DNA from: a bacterium
GTDB lineage: Bacteria > UBA9089 > UBA9088
NCBI GenBank assembly: GCA_040756715.1
Contig: JBFLYE010000190.1
Location: 2,838 to 12,329 of the forward strand
DNA length: 9,492 bases
Direction: 5' to 3'
A program made the translations under genes and the position numbers. Below are positions 1 through 5,800 of the stretch, in pieces. A model generated the notes under the pieces. The model did not search any database. It worked only from the letters and a program-made list of their open reading frames with translations, and was not told where the DNA came from. Within the stretch, counting starts at the first letter, position 1. Each line of letters opens with the position of its first letter.

Positions 1-35
1 TTCAAAATTCAACATTCAAAATTCATAATTTTATA
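1..35. repeat. 7-base periodic AT-rich repeat
   Basis: Five consecutive 7-base units read TTCAAAA, TTCAACA, TTCAAAA, TTCATAA and TTTTATA. The same kind of heptad is found on the other side of the tRNA-Gly gene in the opposite orientation: bases 1-16 are an exact reverse complement of 581-596. The unit is simple enough that the match may reflect a shared repeat family rather than mobile-element ends. The rest of the leader (36-81) shows nothing clear. Confidence 0.7.
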
Positions 36-81
36 AAGTTTTCCTTAAGATTATCTAAACACATACATTTTGTAAAGCGTT

Positions 82-177
82 ATGGAATTAACTATAAAAA
101 TACCAGGGGGAGGGGGAATAATGATTCCAGGAAGACCTTCTGAAATAGAAGAAGAGTATAAAAAAGATGTTTTATAA
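82..177 (+). pseudogene. 5' part of a frameshifted LamG-like protein gene
   Basis: An ATG at 82 opens a frame that continues through a second in-frame ATG at 121 and stops at 175-177. It encodes a Gly-rich start (IPGGGG) and then a charged stretch ending YKKDVL. The adjacent frame picks up at once with a plausible continuation (FYKEGTIKFW). One surplus base, either in the A6 run at 160-165 or the T4 run at 170-173, would explain the break; removing one A gives EEYKKMFYKEGTIKFW without interruption. The original gene would then run 82-493, about 137 residues. This may be a real frameshift or a sequencing or assembly error in a homopolymer. Confidence 0.55.
109..113 (+). promoter_or_regulatory. 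Strong Shine-Dalgarno for the ATG at 121
   Basis: GGAGG at 109-113 is separated by 7 bases from the ATG at 121, an ideal ribosome-binding geometry that no other gene in the window matches. The same bases also encode the Gly run if translation begins at the in-frame ATG at 82. The SD supports 121 as the start, but it could be a by-product of glycine codons. Confidence 0.4.
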
Positions 178-493
178 AGAAGGAACAATTAAATTTTGGA
201 TAAGGATTTCCTTAAATCCAACATGGTTGAAGGATACATTGGGTTATAGCTTTATTGATAAAATGGTGGGTGATGCTAAGGTAAAAATATTAAAAACACC
301 GGATATGAAGCTTTATGTTGAACACTATCATCCTTTAACATATTTTAGAACATTGTCTTATGATCTTAATCTATTAGATAAAGAAAAAGATCATCATATA
401 GTTTTAACCTGGTCACCAATAGATTTAATTTTATACATTGATGGTAAACCTGTAGCTAAAATTGAAAATAGATTAGAAGCATTGGTTGTTTAG
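167..493 (+). CDS. Small LamG/concanavalin-like protein (3' part of frameshifted gene)
   Basis: This 108-residue frame looks like part of a concanavalin A-like (LamG-type) jelly-roll fold. EGTIKFWIRI near residues 5-14 and HHIVLTWSPIDLILYIDGKPVA near residues 77-98 match the usual strand pattern of these domains, in which a beta strand carries FW and a later hairpin carries W...L.LYIDG. No signal peptide, membrane segment or catalytic residues are visible. The ATG at 167 has no ribosome-binding site, and the likely true N-terminus lies in the other frame upstream (82-177), so this is probably a 3' fragment rather than a complete protein. It ends 8 bases before tRNA-Gly, so it may share its transcript. 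The role is unknown; carbohydrate or surface binding would be a guess from fold alone. Confidence 0.5.
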   Translation: MFYKEGTIKFWIRISLNPTWLKDTLGYSFIDKMVGDAKVKILKTPDMKLYVEHYHPLTYFRTLSYDLNLLDKEKDHHIVLTWSPIDLILYIDGKPVAKIENRLEALVV

Positions 494-501
494 AAACTTT
501 T

Positions 502-574
502 GCGGGAGTAACTCAGCTGGCAGAGTGCAACCTTGCCAAGGTTGAAGTCGAGGGTTCAAATCCCTTCTCCCGCT
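502..574 (+). tRNA. tRNA-Gly(GCC)
   Basis: A full cloverleaf is visible. The acceptor stem is GCGGGAG (502-508) with CTCCCGC (567-573). The anticodon stem CAACC/GGTTG encloses the loop TTGCCAA, with anticodon GCC at 535-537. The T-arm is GAGGG-TTCAAAT-CCCTT, in which one T-stem pair is G-U. The discriminator is T574, as expected for bacterial tRNA-Gly. The 3' CCA is not encoded and must be added after transcription. The gene starts 8 bases after the preceding ORF, and I see no obvious terminator after it. Confidence 0.97.
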
Positions 575-584
575 TGAAGAAATG

Positions 585-657
585 TTGAATTTTGAATGAT
601 GAATTCTAAATTAAAAGGAAAATTTTACAATAATAATTCAAAATTTAAAATTTTTTA
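585..657. repeat. 7-base periodic AT-rich spacer between tRNA-Gly and trxA
   Basis: Heptads TTGAATT, TTGAATG, ATGAATT and CTAAATT run in register over 585-612. A second tract, TTCAAAA-TTTAAAA-TTTTTTA, occupies 637-657. Bases 581-596 are the exact reverse complement of window bases 1-16. The tract fills nearly the whole spacer, leaving no Shine-Dalgarno before trxA. Confidence 0.65.
624..651 (+). promoter_or_regulatory. Possible sigma70 promoter for trxA
   Basis: TTTACA (624-629), a 16-base spacer and TAAAAT (646-651) resemble -35 and -10 boxes. The ATG follows 10 bases after the -10, so a transcript would have a leader of only a few bases. The tract is so AT-rich that chance matches are expected. 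Read-through from the upstream genes is an equally good explanation for trxA expression. Confidence 0.25.
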
Positions 658-661
658 AAAT

Positions 662-988
662 ATGGCAATTGAATTGACAGACGAAAATTTTAAGAAGGAG
701 GTTCTTGAAGCTGAAATTCCAGTAGTAGTAGATTTCTGGGCACCCTGGTGTGGGCCATGCAGAATGCTTGCTTCGGTAATTGATGAACTGGCAGAGGAGT
801 ATAAAGAAAAGGTAAAAATAGGCAAGCTCAATGTTGACGAGAATAGAAATATAGCAATAGAATATGGGGTAATGAGTATTCCAACCCTTAAGTTTTTTAA
901 TAAGGGACAGATTGTCAATGAGATAATTGGTGTAGTAAATAAGGATGTTTTGAAAAAGAAGCTTGATAAATTAATCTCCGGGGTGTAG
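662..988 (+). CDS. trxA: Thioredoxin
   Basis: This is a 108-residue thioredoxin, the normal length for a single-domain cytoplasmic TrxA, which reduces protein disulfides and is itself reduced by thioredoxin reductase. The catalytic WCGPC occupies residues 29-33, preceded by the family's VVVDFWAPW strand. The cis-proline loop SIPT is at residues 72-75 (Pro74). The buried Asp equivalent is D24 and the C-terminal helix ends in KKLDKLISGV. No signal peptide is present. The ATG at 662 has no Shine-Dalgarno, only an AT-rich heptad tract. The last 10 bases of the gene, including its TAG stop, are also the first 10 bases of tRNA-Pro, so the two must share a transcript or compete. Confidence in the family is very high. 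Confidence 0.97.
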   Translation: MAIELTDENFKKEVLEAEIPVVVDFWAPWCGPCRMLASVIDELAEEYKEKVKIGKLNVDENRNIAIEYGVMSIPTLKFFNKGQIVNEIIGVVNKDVLKKKLDKLISGV

Positions 989-1054
989 CGCAGCCCGGTT
1001 TAGCGCGCCTGCTTTGGGAGCAGGAAGTCAGAGGTTCAAATCCTCTCACCCCGA
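979..1054 (+). tRNA. tRNA-Pro(UGG), overlapping the trxA 3' end
   Basis: The cloverleaf is complete. The acceptor stem is CGGGGTG (979-985) with CACCCCG (1047-1053), including the C1-G72 pair typical of bacterial tRNA-Pro. The anticodon stem CCTGC/GCAGG encloses the loop TTTGGGA, with anticodon TGG at 1015-1017. The T-arm is AGAGG-TTCAAAT-CCTCT, the discriminator is A1054, and CCA is not encoded. Positions 8-10 of the tRNA (TAG, 986-988) are the stop codon of trxA, so the 5' end of this gene is protein-coding as well. Confidence 0.97.
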
Positions 1055-1073
1055 AAAGGAAAGAAAAATAAAA

Positions 1074-1094
1074 TGGGACAAAAGAGGATTTGAA
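1074..1094 (-). other. Inverted partial copy of the tRNA-Pro 3' end
   Basis: On the minus strand, 1094-1083 reads TTCAAATCCTCT, identical to the T-loop and 3' T-stem of tRNA-Pro (1035-1046). It is followed by TTTGTCCCA, which resembles an acceptor-stem end plus discriminator. The 5' half of a tRNA is absent, so it is not a functional tRNA. It could be a decayed tRNA fragment, an old recombination scar, or a hairpin partner for the T-arm in a longer transcript. Chance is possible but unlikely for 12 exact bases so close by. Confidence 0.4.
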
Positions 1095-1122
1095 GCCCGA
1101 AGCGAAGCGAAGGGCCGAACTA

Positions 1123-1668
1123 TTAGATTTTATTAGGCGAAAAACGAGCAAGTGCGAGTTTTTGAGCCTTAGAAAGCCAAGATTGTGAAGCAATCGTTTG
1201 TTTTAAGGACTCCAAAGGTTCATCATCTCTTAAGATAATTCCATCTATAAGCCTTGCCCCAATTGTTGCAAAGAATGCCCTTATCACATCAATACATCCA
1301 GGGAAATTTTCTTTTTTTTCACAGGTTAAGATAAAAAATCCAAGGGCTTTTTTTTCTATTTTTCTATTCCATAAAACTTGGCATCGATCAATCATAGCCT
1401 TAAGATGAGAGGGAATGCCTTTAAAATAAACAGGCGAGGAAAGAATAATTATATCAGATGAAATAAGGCTTGGGATTACCTCCTCCATATCGTCCTTGAT
1501 ATTGCATATTCCATTTCTGCTACATTCAAGGCAGCCAGAGCAGGGTTTGATATTTTTGTTTCTAATATAGAGCCTTTCAGCCTCTACATTTTTAAGCAGG
1601 ATGTTTAATGCTTTTTCTGATCTTCCATTTTCCCTTGGGCTTCCATAAATCGCAAGAAGCTTACCCAA
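1123..1668 (-). CDS. NADPH-dependent FMN reductase-like iron-sulfur flavoprotein
   Basis: This 181-residue protein has a flavodoxin-like fold. The N-terminal FMN phosphate loop is GSPRENGRSEK (residues 9-19) and the SSPVYF motif lies in the middle. Cysteines at 43, 46, 49 and 55 form C-x2-C-x2-C-x5-C, the compact cluster motif known from archaeal and bacterial Isf-type flavoproteins that bind 4Fe-4S beside FMN; the cofactor is inferred from the motif. The likely role is electron transfer from ferredoxin or NAD(P)H to a small acceptor. The start is TTG at 1668, directly after an in-frame stop and overlapping the porG 3' end by 8 bases, so it is probably translated by coupling. The last codons (KAQKLALARFSPN) coincide with a hairpin-forming sequence and look unlike a conserved C-terminus, so the 3' end may have been replaced by repeat DNA. 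Adjacency to porG suggests a shared ferredoxin pool. Confidence 0.8.
   Translation of the reverse strand: MGKLLAIYGSPRENGRSEKALNILLKNVEAERLYIRNKNIKPCSGCLECSRNGICNIKDDMEEVIPSLISSDIIILSSPVYFKGIPSHLKAMIDRCQVLWNRKIEKKALGFFILTCEKKENFPGCIDVIRAFFATIGARLIDGIILRDDEPLESLKQTIASQSWLSKAQKLALARFSPNKI
1135..1169. terminator. Candidate bidirectional hairpin at the convergent junction
   Basis: An outer stem AGGC/GCCT (1135-1138 with 1166-1169) surrounds AAAAAC/GTTTTT (1140-1145 with 1158-1163). Inside lie two tandem G-A mismatches, a GC/GC pair and the loop AAGT. T5 runs follow the inner stem on either strand. It sits between plus-strand tRNA-Pro and the end of the minus-strand operon, where a shared terminator would be useful. 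It also lies within the flavoprotein's last codons, which is odd for a terminator of that gene. Confidence 0.35.
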
Positions 1669-2218
1669 TTACTTCATCATATGCCCTTTTTATGGCAGAA
1701 ATATTTCCTAAGAGAAGCTCCTTCTTTTTCTTTCCCAATTTCTTCTCTGTATATGAGATAAGGGTGTCAATGGGAAGGAGGTTTGAGACCTTTGCTAATG
1801 CAGAGAGCATCGGTGTATTTGGGAGATCCTTTCCAATGGTTTCTAAAGCAATCTTTGAGGCATCAAGCGTAAAAATGTTTTTATGGGTAATATTTTTCTT
1901 TTTCCTAAAATCCTCTGGCTTATCCTCTGTATTGACAATGAGCATTCCATTTTCACAAAGACCAGAGGTAACATTTTCTGTGTCAACCAGGGTTGGGTCT
2001 AAAACAACAACAATATCTGGCGATTTTATCCCACAATGTAGGGAAATAGGCAGGGAAGAGAGCCTATTAAATGCACAAACAGGTGCTCCCATCCTCTCTG
2101 GTCCATATTCTGGGAATGCCTGGACATATTTTCCCGCCTCAAGGCTTGCCTCAGCAAAGATTAAGGCAGCTGTCTTTGCTCCCTGTCCACCCCTTCCATG
2201 CCAGCGTATTTCAATCAT
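1661..2218 (-). CDS. porG: 2-oxoacid:ferredoxin oxidoreductase (pyruvate synthase-type), gamma subunit
   Basis: This 185-residue protein is the gamma subunit of the pyruvate/2-oxoisovalerate ferredoxin oxidoreductase family, which works with alpha, beta and delta subunits to oxidise 2-oxoacids to acyl-CoA and CO2 with ferredoxin as acceptor. The family N-terminus WHGRGGQGAKTAA (residues 5-17) and the PEYGPERMGAPV segment (residues 36-47) are both clear, and the length is normal. No alpha, beta or delta gene is next to it here; its neighbours are purB and a flavoprotein, so it is an orphan unless the partners lie elsewhere. Substrate cannot be decided from gamma alone, and indolepyruvate oxidoreductase beta subunits share the fold. 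The ATG at 2218 has only a too-close AAGGG, but a promoter-like element sits against it. Its end overlaps the next gene by 8 bases. Confidence 0.88.
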   Translation of the reverse strand: MIEIRWHGRGGQGAKTAALIFAEASLEAGKYVQAFPEYGPERMGAPVCAFNRLSSLPISLHCGIKSPDIVVVLDPTLVDTENVTSGLCENGMLIVNTEDKPEDFRKKKNITHKNIFTLDASKIALETIGKDLPNTPMLSALAKVSNLLPIDTLISYTEKKLGKKKKELLLGNISAIKRAYDEVIG

Positions 2219-2224
2219 ACCCTT

Positions 2225-2253
2225 ATTTTATACAATTTGCCATTAAAGTTCAA
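2225..2253 (-). promoter_or_regulatory. Candidate promoter abutting porG
   Basis: On the minus strand, TTGAAC (2253-2248), a 17-base spacer and TAAAAT (2230-2225) form a fair sigma70-like promoter. Only 6 bases separate the -10 from the porG ATG, so transcription would begin at or next to the start codon. The -35 overlaps the last codons of purB. This would allow porG and the flavoprotein gene to be expressed separately from purB. Confidence 0.4.
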
Positions 2254-3526
2254 ATACTTTTTTAAAGATATAGTCAAGATGAGAAAGGCTTTTTTTTATC
2301 TCAAAAGAGGTTTCAATCTCATCCTTTGATAAAACTTTATTTATCTCCTCATCCCTTCTTACATTCTCATAAAAGACCCCTTCGCTATGTGCTATCCTTT
2401 GAACAATTCCATAAGCCTCCTCCCTTGAAAGACCTTTGTCCACCATTTTAAGCATAAGCTCTTCTGAAAATATAAAGCCTCCTGTTTTATTAAGATTTTC
2501 TTTCATTTTTTCTGTAAAAACAACAAGGCCCGAGATTATCTTAAAAAATTCACAAAGGATAAAATCAAGAAGGATTGACGATGATGATAAAATGACCCTC
2601 TCAGCTGAAGAATGGGAAATATCCCTCTCATCCCATAAGACCATATTTTCAAGGCCTGCTTGGGCATTTGAGCGAATAATCCTTGATAAACCAGATATTC
2701 TTTCACACAAAACCGGGTTTTTCTTGTGAGGCATTGCCGATGAACCCTTTTGTCCTTTGAAAAAAGGCTCTTGCAATTCACCTATCTCTGTCCTTTGAAG
2801 GTTTCTTATATTTGTTGTAAATTTATCCAATGATGAGGCAACAATAGCCAAGGTTGTAAGGTATTCTGCATGCCTATCCCTTTGTATAATCTGGGAGGAA
2901 ATCCTTGTTGGCTCAAGGTTTAAGTATCTCAAGGCAATTTCCTCAACTTTAGGAGAGATATGGCCATATGTTCCAACTGGACCCGAGATTTTTCCAACCG
3001 AAATTGTCTTTTTTAAATTCTTTATCCTTTCAAGGTTCCTCCTTGTCTCATCATACCACAATGCCAATTTTAGCCCAAATGTTATTGGCTCTGCATGGAT
3101 ACCATGTGTTCTTCCAATCATCATTGTACCCTTGTATTCAAATGCCTTTTCCTTAAAAGAAGAAAGAAGGTTGTTTATATCGGCCTCTATTATATCAAGA
3201 CTTTCCCTCATTATTAAAGATAAGGCACAATCAACCACATCGTATGAGGTAAGCCCAAGATGGACATATCTGGAAGCTGGCCCAATGTTTTCAGCCAGAT
3301 TTGTAAGCAAGGCAATTACATCGTGGTGGGTTTGCTTCTCTATTTCAGCTACCCTTTCTAGGGAAAACCTTGCATTCTTTTTTATTGCCTCTAATGCATC
3401 CTTTGGAATATTAGAAAGCTCCGCCTGTGCCTTACACACTGCAATCTCAACATCAACAATTCTTTGATAGCGATTTTTAAGACCCCAAATCTCTCTCATT
3501 CTTGGAAGGCTATATCGTTCAATCAT
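2243..3526 (-). CDS. purB: Adenylosuccinate lyase
   Basis: This 427-residue enzyme of the fumarase/aspartase superfamily catalyses two purine steps: SAICAR to AICAR plus fumarate, and adenylosuccinate to AMP plus fumarate. The superfamily signature GSSAMPHKKNP is at residues 261-271, carrying the catalytic serine loop. His68 (in THHDV), His89 (VHLGLTS) and His141 (GRTHGIHAEP) fall where the well-studied Bacillus subtilis enzyme has its active-site histidines. The length and N-terminus (MIERYSLPRMREIW) are typical. It lies 29 bases after the TPR gene with no good Shine-Dalgarno and is probably read from the TPR promoter. No other purine gene is nearby, so it is separated from a pur operon. Nothing looks damaged. 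Confidence 0.96.
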   Translation of the reverse strand: MIERYSLPRMREIWGLKNRYQRIVDVEIAVCKAQAELSNIPKDALEAIKKNARFSLERVAEIEKQTHHDVIALLTNLAENIGPASRYVHLGLTSYDVVDCALSLIMRESLDIIEADINNLLSSFKEKAFEYKGTMMIGRTHGIHAEPITFGLKLALWYDETRRNLERIKNLKKTISVGKISGPVGTYGHISPKVEEIALRYLNLEPTRISSQIIQRDRHAEYLTTLAIVASSLDKFTTNIRNLQRTEIGELQEPFFKGQKGSSAMPHKKNPVLCERISGLSRIIRSNAQAGLENMVLWDERDISHSSAERVILSSSSILLDFILCEFFKIISGLVVFTEKMKENLNKTGGFIFSEELMLKMVDKGLSREEAYGIVQRIAHSEGVFYENVRRDEEINKVLSKDEIETSFEIKKSLSHLDYIFKKVFEL

Positions 3527-3555
3527 AATTTTATTGATTCTTTAGATTTCCTTTC

Positions 3556-5763
3556 TTATTTTTCAAGCTCCTTTATCTTTTCTTCTATCATAACCCTTAA
3601 TTGACCCTTTGAATATATAGATTCTGGATATTCCAGAAGAAGCCTTTTGTATGTTTTGACCGCCTCCTCCTTCATATTTAATAGGCTATAAGCACCTGCA
3701 ATGTGGTATAGGGCATCGGGAATAAGGCTTCCCTCCTTGAATTTTTCCTCTAATCCCTGCCATTGTATTATTGCATTTTGATAATCCTTCATCTCAAAAT
3801 AAATCTCTCCCTTTGAATATTGGGCATACTCTGCCCAATATGATGTTGGATATTGAGAAAGAATCTCATCAAATTTTTCCTCTGCTTCATCGTATTTTTT
3901 TTGGAATTGAAGGTTTTTGCCAGAATCATAAATCTCCTTTGCTTTTTCATTGGCTATTTTTTCATTAAGCCTTCCCATTGCAAGAAGCCCTGCCTTTGCA
4001 TAACTTGTCTGGGGATAAAGCTCTACTACCTTTTTAAATGTATCAAAAGCCTTATTGTATTCATTGTTTTCATAATAGCTCTGTGCCATTTTAAAAAGGC
4101 TTCCTGCATCTTCGCTATTAAGCTTAAGAGAGATTTCAGAAAGGATATTCTTTGCCTTTTCTGTGTAGACCCCAGAAGGCCAGATTGAAATAATATTTTG
4201 CAGAATCCTTGCACATTCCTTATATTCGCCAAGCTCATAGTATTTAAAGGCAATATCAAATTGTGCCTTTTGCCTTTCCTCGCTCATCTCATCCTTTATT
4301 TTCTTTATCCTTTCATTTGAAAGGGGGGTATAAATAGAATCTGGATATAAAAGGGTTATTTTTTGAAACATCTCTAAAGCCCGTGAATAATCTTTTTCGT
4401 TTAATAATGAAATGGCTTGTTTGTAAAGGGTCTCTGCATCCTTTTCCTCCTTTTTAGATGCTAGCTCATCTAGTTTCTCTTGAGACCTCTTTGCATAATC
4501 TGTGGTTGGGTAAGAAGAAATTACGGCCTGAAAAGCTATCCTTGCCTCCCTTTCTTTTCCTTCTTTTTCAAGCTTTAAACCTTCATTGTATTTTAATCCT
4601 GCCTCTCTTTCATATTTTTCTTTATTTGCCTTTATAATGCCTTCCCTTGAGAGATTTGTGTATTCTGTTTCAGCAAAATCCCTTATCAGTCTTTGAAAAC
4701 ACCCGATTGCCTCATCATATTTTCCATTTTTAAGATAATTTGTTCCATTATCATAAAGTTTCTTTATCCTTGAGATGCTTTCTTCTGCTAGCTTTTCGTT
4801 TATTTCCAACAAAAGATTAGACACCTCTTTTTTGTATTTGCAATCTGGATATTTTTCAAGGAGTTCCTCGAGGCTTGCCTTTGCTTTTTCTAGGTCTTTC
4901 TTTTGTAAAGATTCCTTTGCCAAGCTAAATAATTCGCTTGTTTTTTTCTCTTCTAGCTTCTTTTCCACCTCGCTTTTTAGCCTTAATCCAGAATCATAGT
5001 ATTTTTCCCCCTTGTTTTTTTCTAAAAAGCCCTTTATTGAATTTAAAGCATTATCATAATCTTGTATTTTAAAATAAGACCAGGCAAGGCTATATTCTGC
5101 ATAAGGGGTATATGTTGTATCTGGATGAAGGGCAAGAAATTCATTATAGCCTTTTATAGCATCAGGGTATTTCTCTTGATAATAAAGGCTCTCTGCTATT
5201 TTAAACCTTGCATAAGGTGTATATGTAGAATAGGGGTATTCTTTTATAAAGCTTAAAAATTTATCATAAGAGCCTGTATATGAGCCTTTCTCAAAGAGCT
5301 GTTTTGCATTTTTTATCTTTTCTGTCTCATCCTTGGTTGGCTTTTTTGGAAGAAAGTCGTTAAGTTGGGAGGTGGCATATTCTGCCTCTTTTGTTCCTGG
5401 ATACTCTATTACAAGCCTTTTTAATACTTCAATTGCCTCTTTCTTTTTGTTTAGCTTAAGATAGCAATCACCAAGCCTTGAAAGGGATGGTTTTACATAT
5501 TCTGATTCTGGATAAAGAAAAAGGACATTTTTAAACTCCTTTTCTGCCTCATCATATTTTTCTAATTTAAATAGCCCTTCTCCTATTCTATATTGAGCAA
5601 GGGGGCTAAATTCTCCTTGGGGTTGATATAAAAGGTATTCCTTATATAGCCCTATTGCGGCTTCAAAATTTCCATTATTAAAGCCTTCATCTGCCTTTTT
5701 TATGGTATCTTCAGCCCTTAATAATCTTATAAAAAGAAAAAAAAGAAAAATTGTCTTTTTCAT
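3556..5763 (-). CDS. Large exported tetratricopeptide repeat protein (YbgF/BamD-like repeats)
   Basis: This 735-residue protein starts with a short hydrophobic leader (KKTIFLFFLFIRLLRAED) that looks like a signal peptide with cleavage after Ala17. No lipobox cysteine is present. The rest is a nearly continuous solenoid of at least a dozen TPR-like helical pairs, each ending in a YP-x-S/T-x-Y type turn (for example YPESEY, YPYSTYTPYA, HPDTTYTPYA, YPDSIYTPLS, YPTSYWAEYA). Such turns are typical of the periplasmic TPR proteins of the Tol-Pal (YbgF/CpoB) and BamD kind, which hold envelope complexes together. Lys- and Glu-rich linkers lie between units. No enzymatic domain is visible. The likely place is periplasm or cell surface, with a scaffolding role; the partner is unknown. 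It begins a transcription unit: a strong promoter lies against its ATG, which has no Shine-Dalgarno. It is followed by purB. Confidence 0.85.
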   Translation of the reverse strand: MKKTIFLFFLFIRLLRAEDTIKKADEGFNNGNFEAAIGLYKEYLLYQPQGEFSPLAQYRIGEGLFKLEKYDEAEKEFKNVLFLYPESEYVKPSLSRLGDCYLKLNKKKEAIEVLKRLVIEYPGTKEAEYATSQLNDFLPKKPTKDETEKIKNAKQLFEKGSYTGSYDKFLSFIKEYPYSTYTPYARFKIAESLYYQEKYPDAIKGYNEFLALHPDTTYTPYAEYSLAWSYFKIQDYDNALNSIKGFLEKNKGEKYYDSGLRLKSEVEKKLEEKKTSELFSLAKESLQKKDLEKAKASLEELLEKYPDCKYKKEVSNLLLEINEKLAEESISRIKKLYDNGTNYLKNGKYDEAIGCFQRLIRDFAETEYTNLSREGIIKANKEKYEREAGLKYNEGLKLEKEGKEREARIAFQAVISSYPTTDYAKRSQEKLDELASKKEEKDAETLYKQAISLLNEKDYSRALEMFQKITLLYPDSIYTPLSNERIKKIKDEMSEERQKAQFDIAFKYYELGEYKECARILQNIISIWPSGVYTEKAKNILSEISLKLNSEDAGSLFKMAQSYYENNEYNKAFDTFKKVVELYPQTSYAKAGLLAMGRLNEKIANEKAKEIYDSGKNLQFQKKYDEAEEKFDEILSQYPTSYWAEYAQYSKGEIYFEMKDYQNAIIQWQGLEEKFKEGSLIPDALYHIAGAYSLLNMKEEAVKTYKRLLLEYPESIYSKGQLRVMIEEKIKELEK

Positions 5764-5770
5764 TGTATTT

Positions 5771-5799
5771 AATATAATAGCAAATCCCTTTTAAGTCAA
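5771..5799 (-). promoter_or_regulatory. Sigma70-like promoter abutting the TPR gene
   Basis: On the minus strand, TTGACT (5799-5794), exactly 17 bases and TATATT (5776-5771) make the best promoter in the window. The -10 ends 7 bases before the ATG, so the transcript should begin at or within two bases of the start codon and be leaderless. The whole intergenic gap is only 37 bases, and the -35 begins just after the stop codon of the PHP gene. There is no Shine-Dalgarno in the gap, which fits leaderless initiation. Confidence 0.65.
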
Positions 5800-5800
5800 G

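Noticed and set aside
160-166. AAAAAAG as a programmed -1 frameshift signal in the LamG-like gene
   Set aside because: The heptamer is not in the required phase, and the continuation needs a +1 shift; the -1 frame soon ends in a stop.
1-596. Exact 16-base inverted repeat (1-16 and 581-596) as ends of a mobile element carrying the LamG gene and tRNA-Gly
   Set aside because: Both ends belong to low-complexity 7-base repeats, there is no transposase and no visible target duplication, so a shared repeat family explains the match better.
915-1193. Minus-strand 92-codon ORF crossing tRNA-Pro
   Set aside because: Its middle (GVRGFEPLTSCSQSRRAKPG) is the well-known artefact of translating a tRNA-Pro gene backwards; it overlaps trxA and the flavoprotein as well.
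1608-2246. Plus-strand 212-codon ORF opposite porG
   Set aside because: It is a shadow of porG and the flavoprotein gene, with phenylalanine- and serine-rich composition and no recognisable domain.
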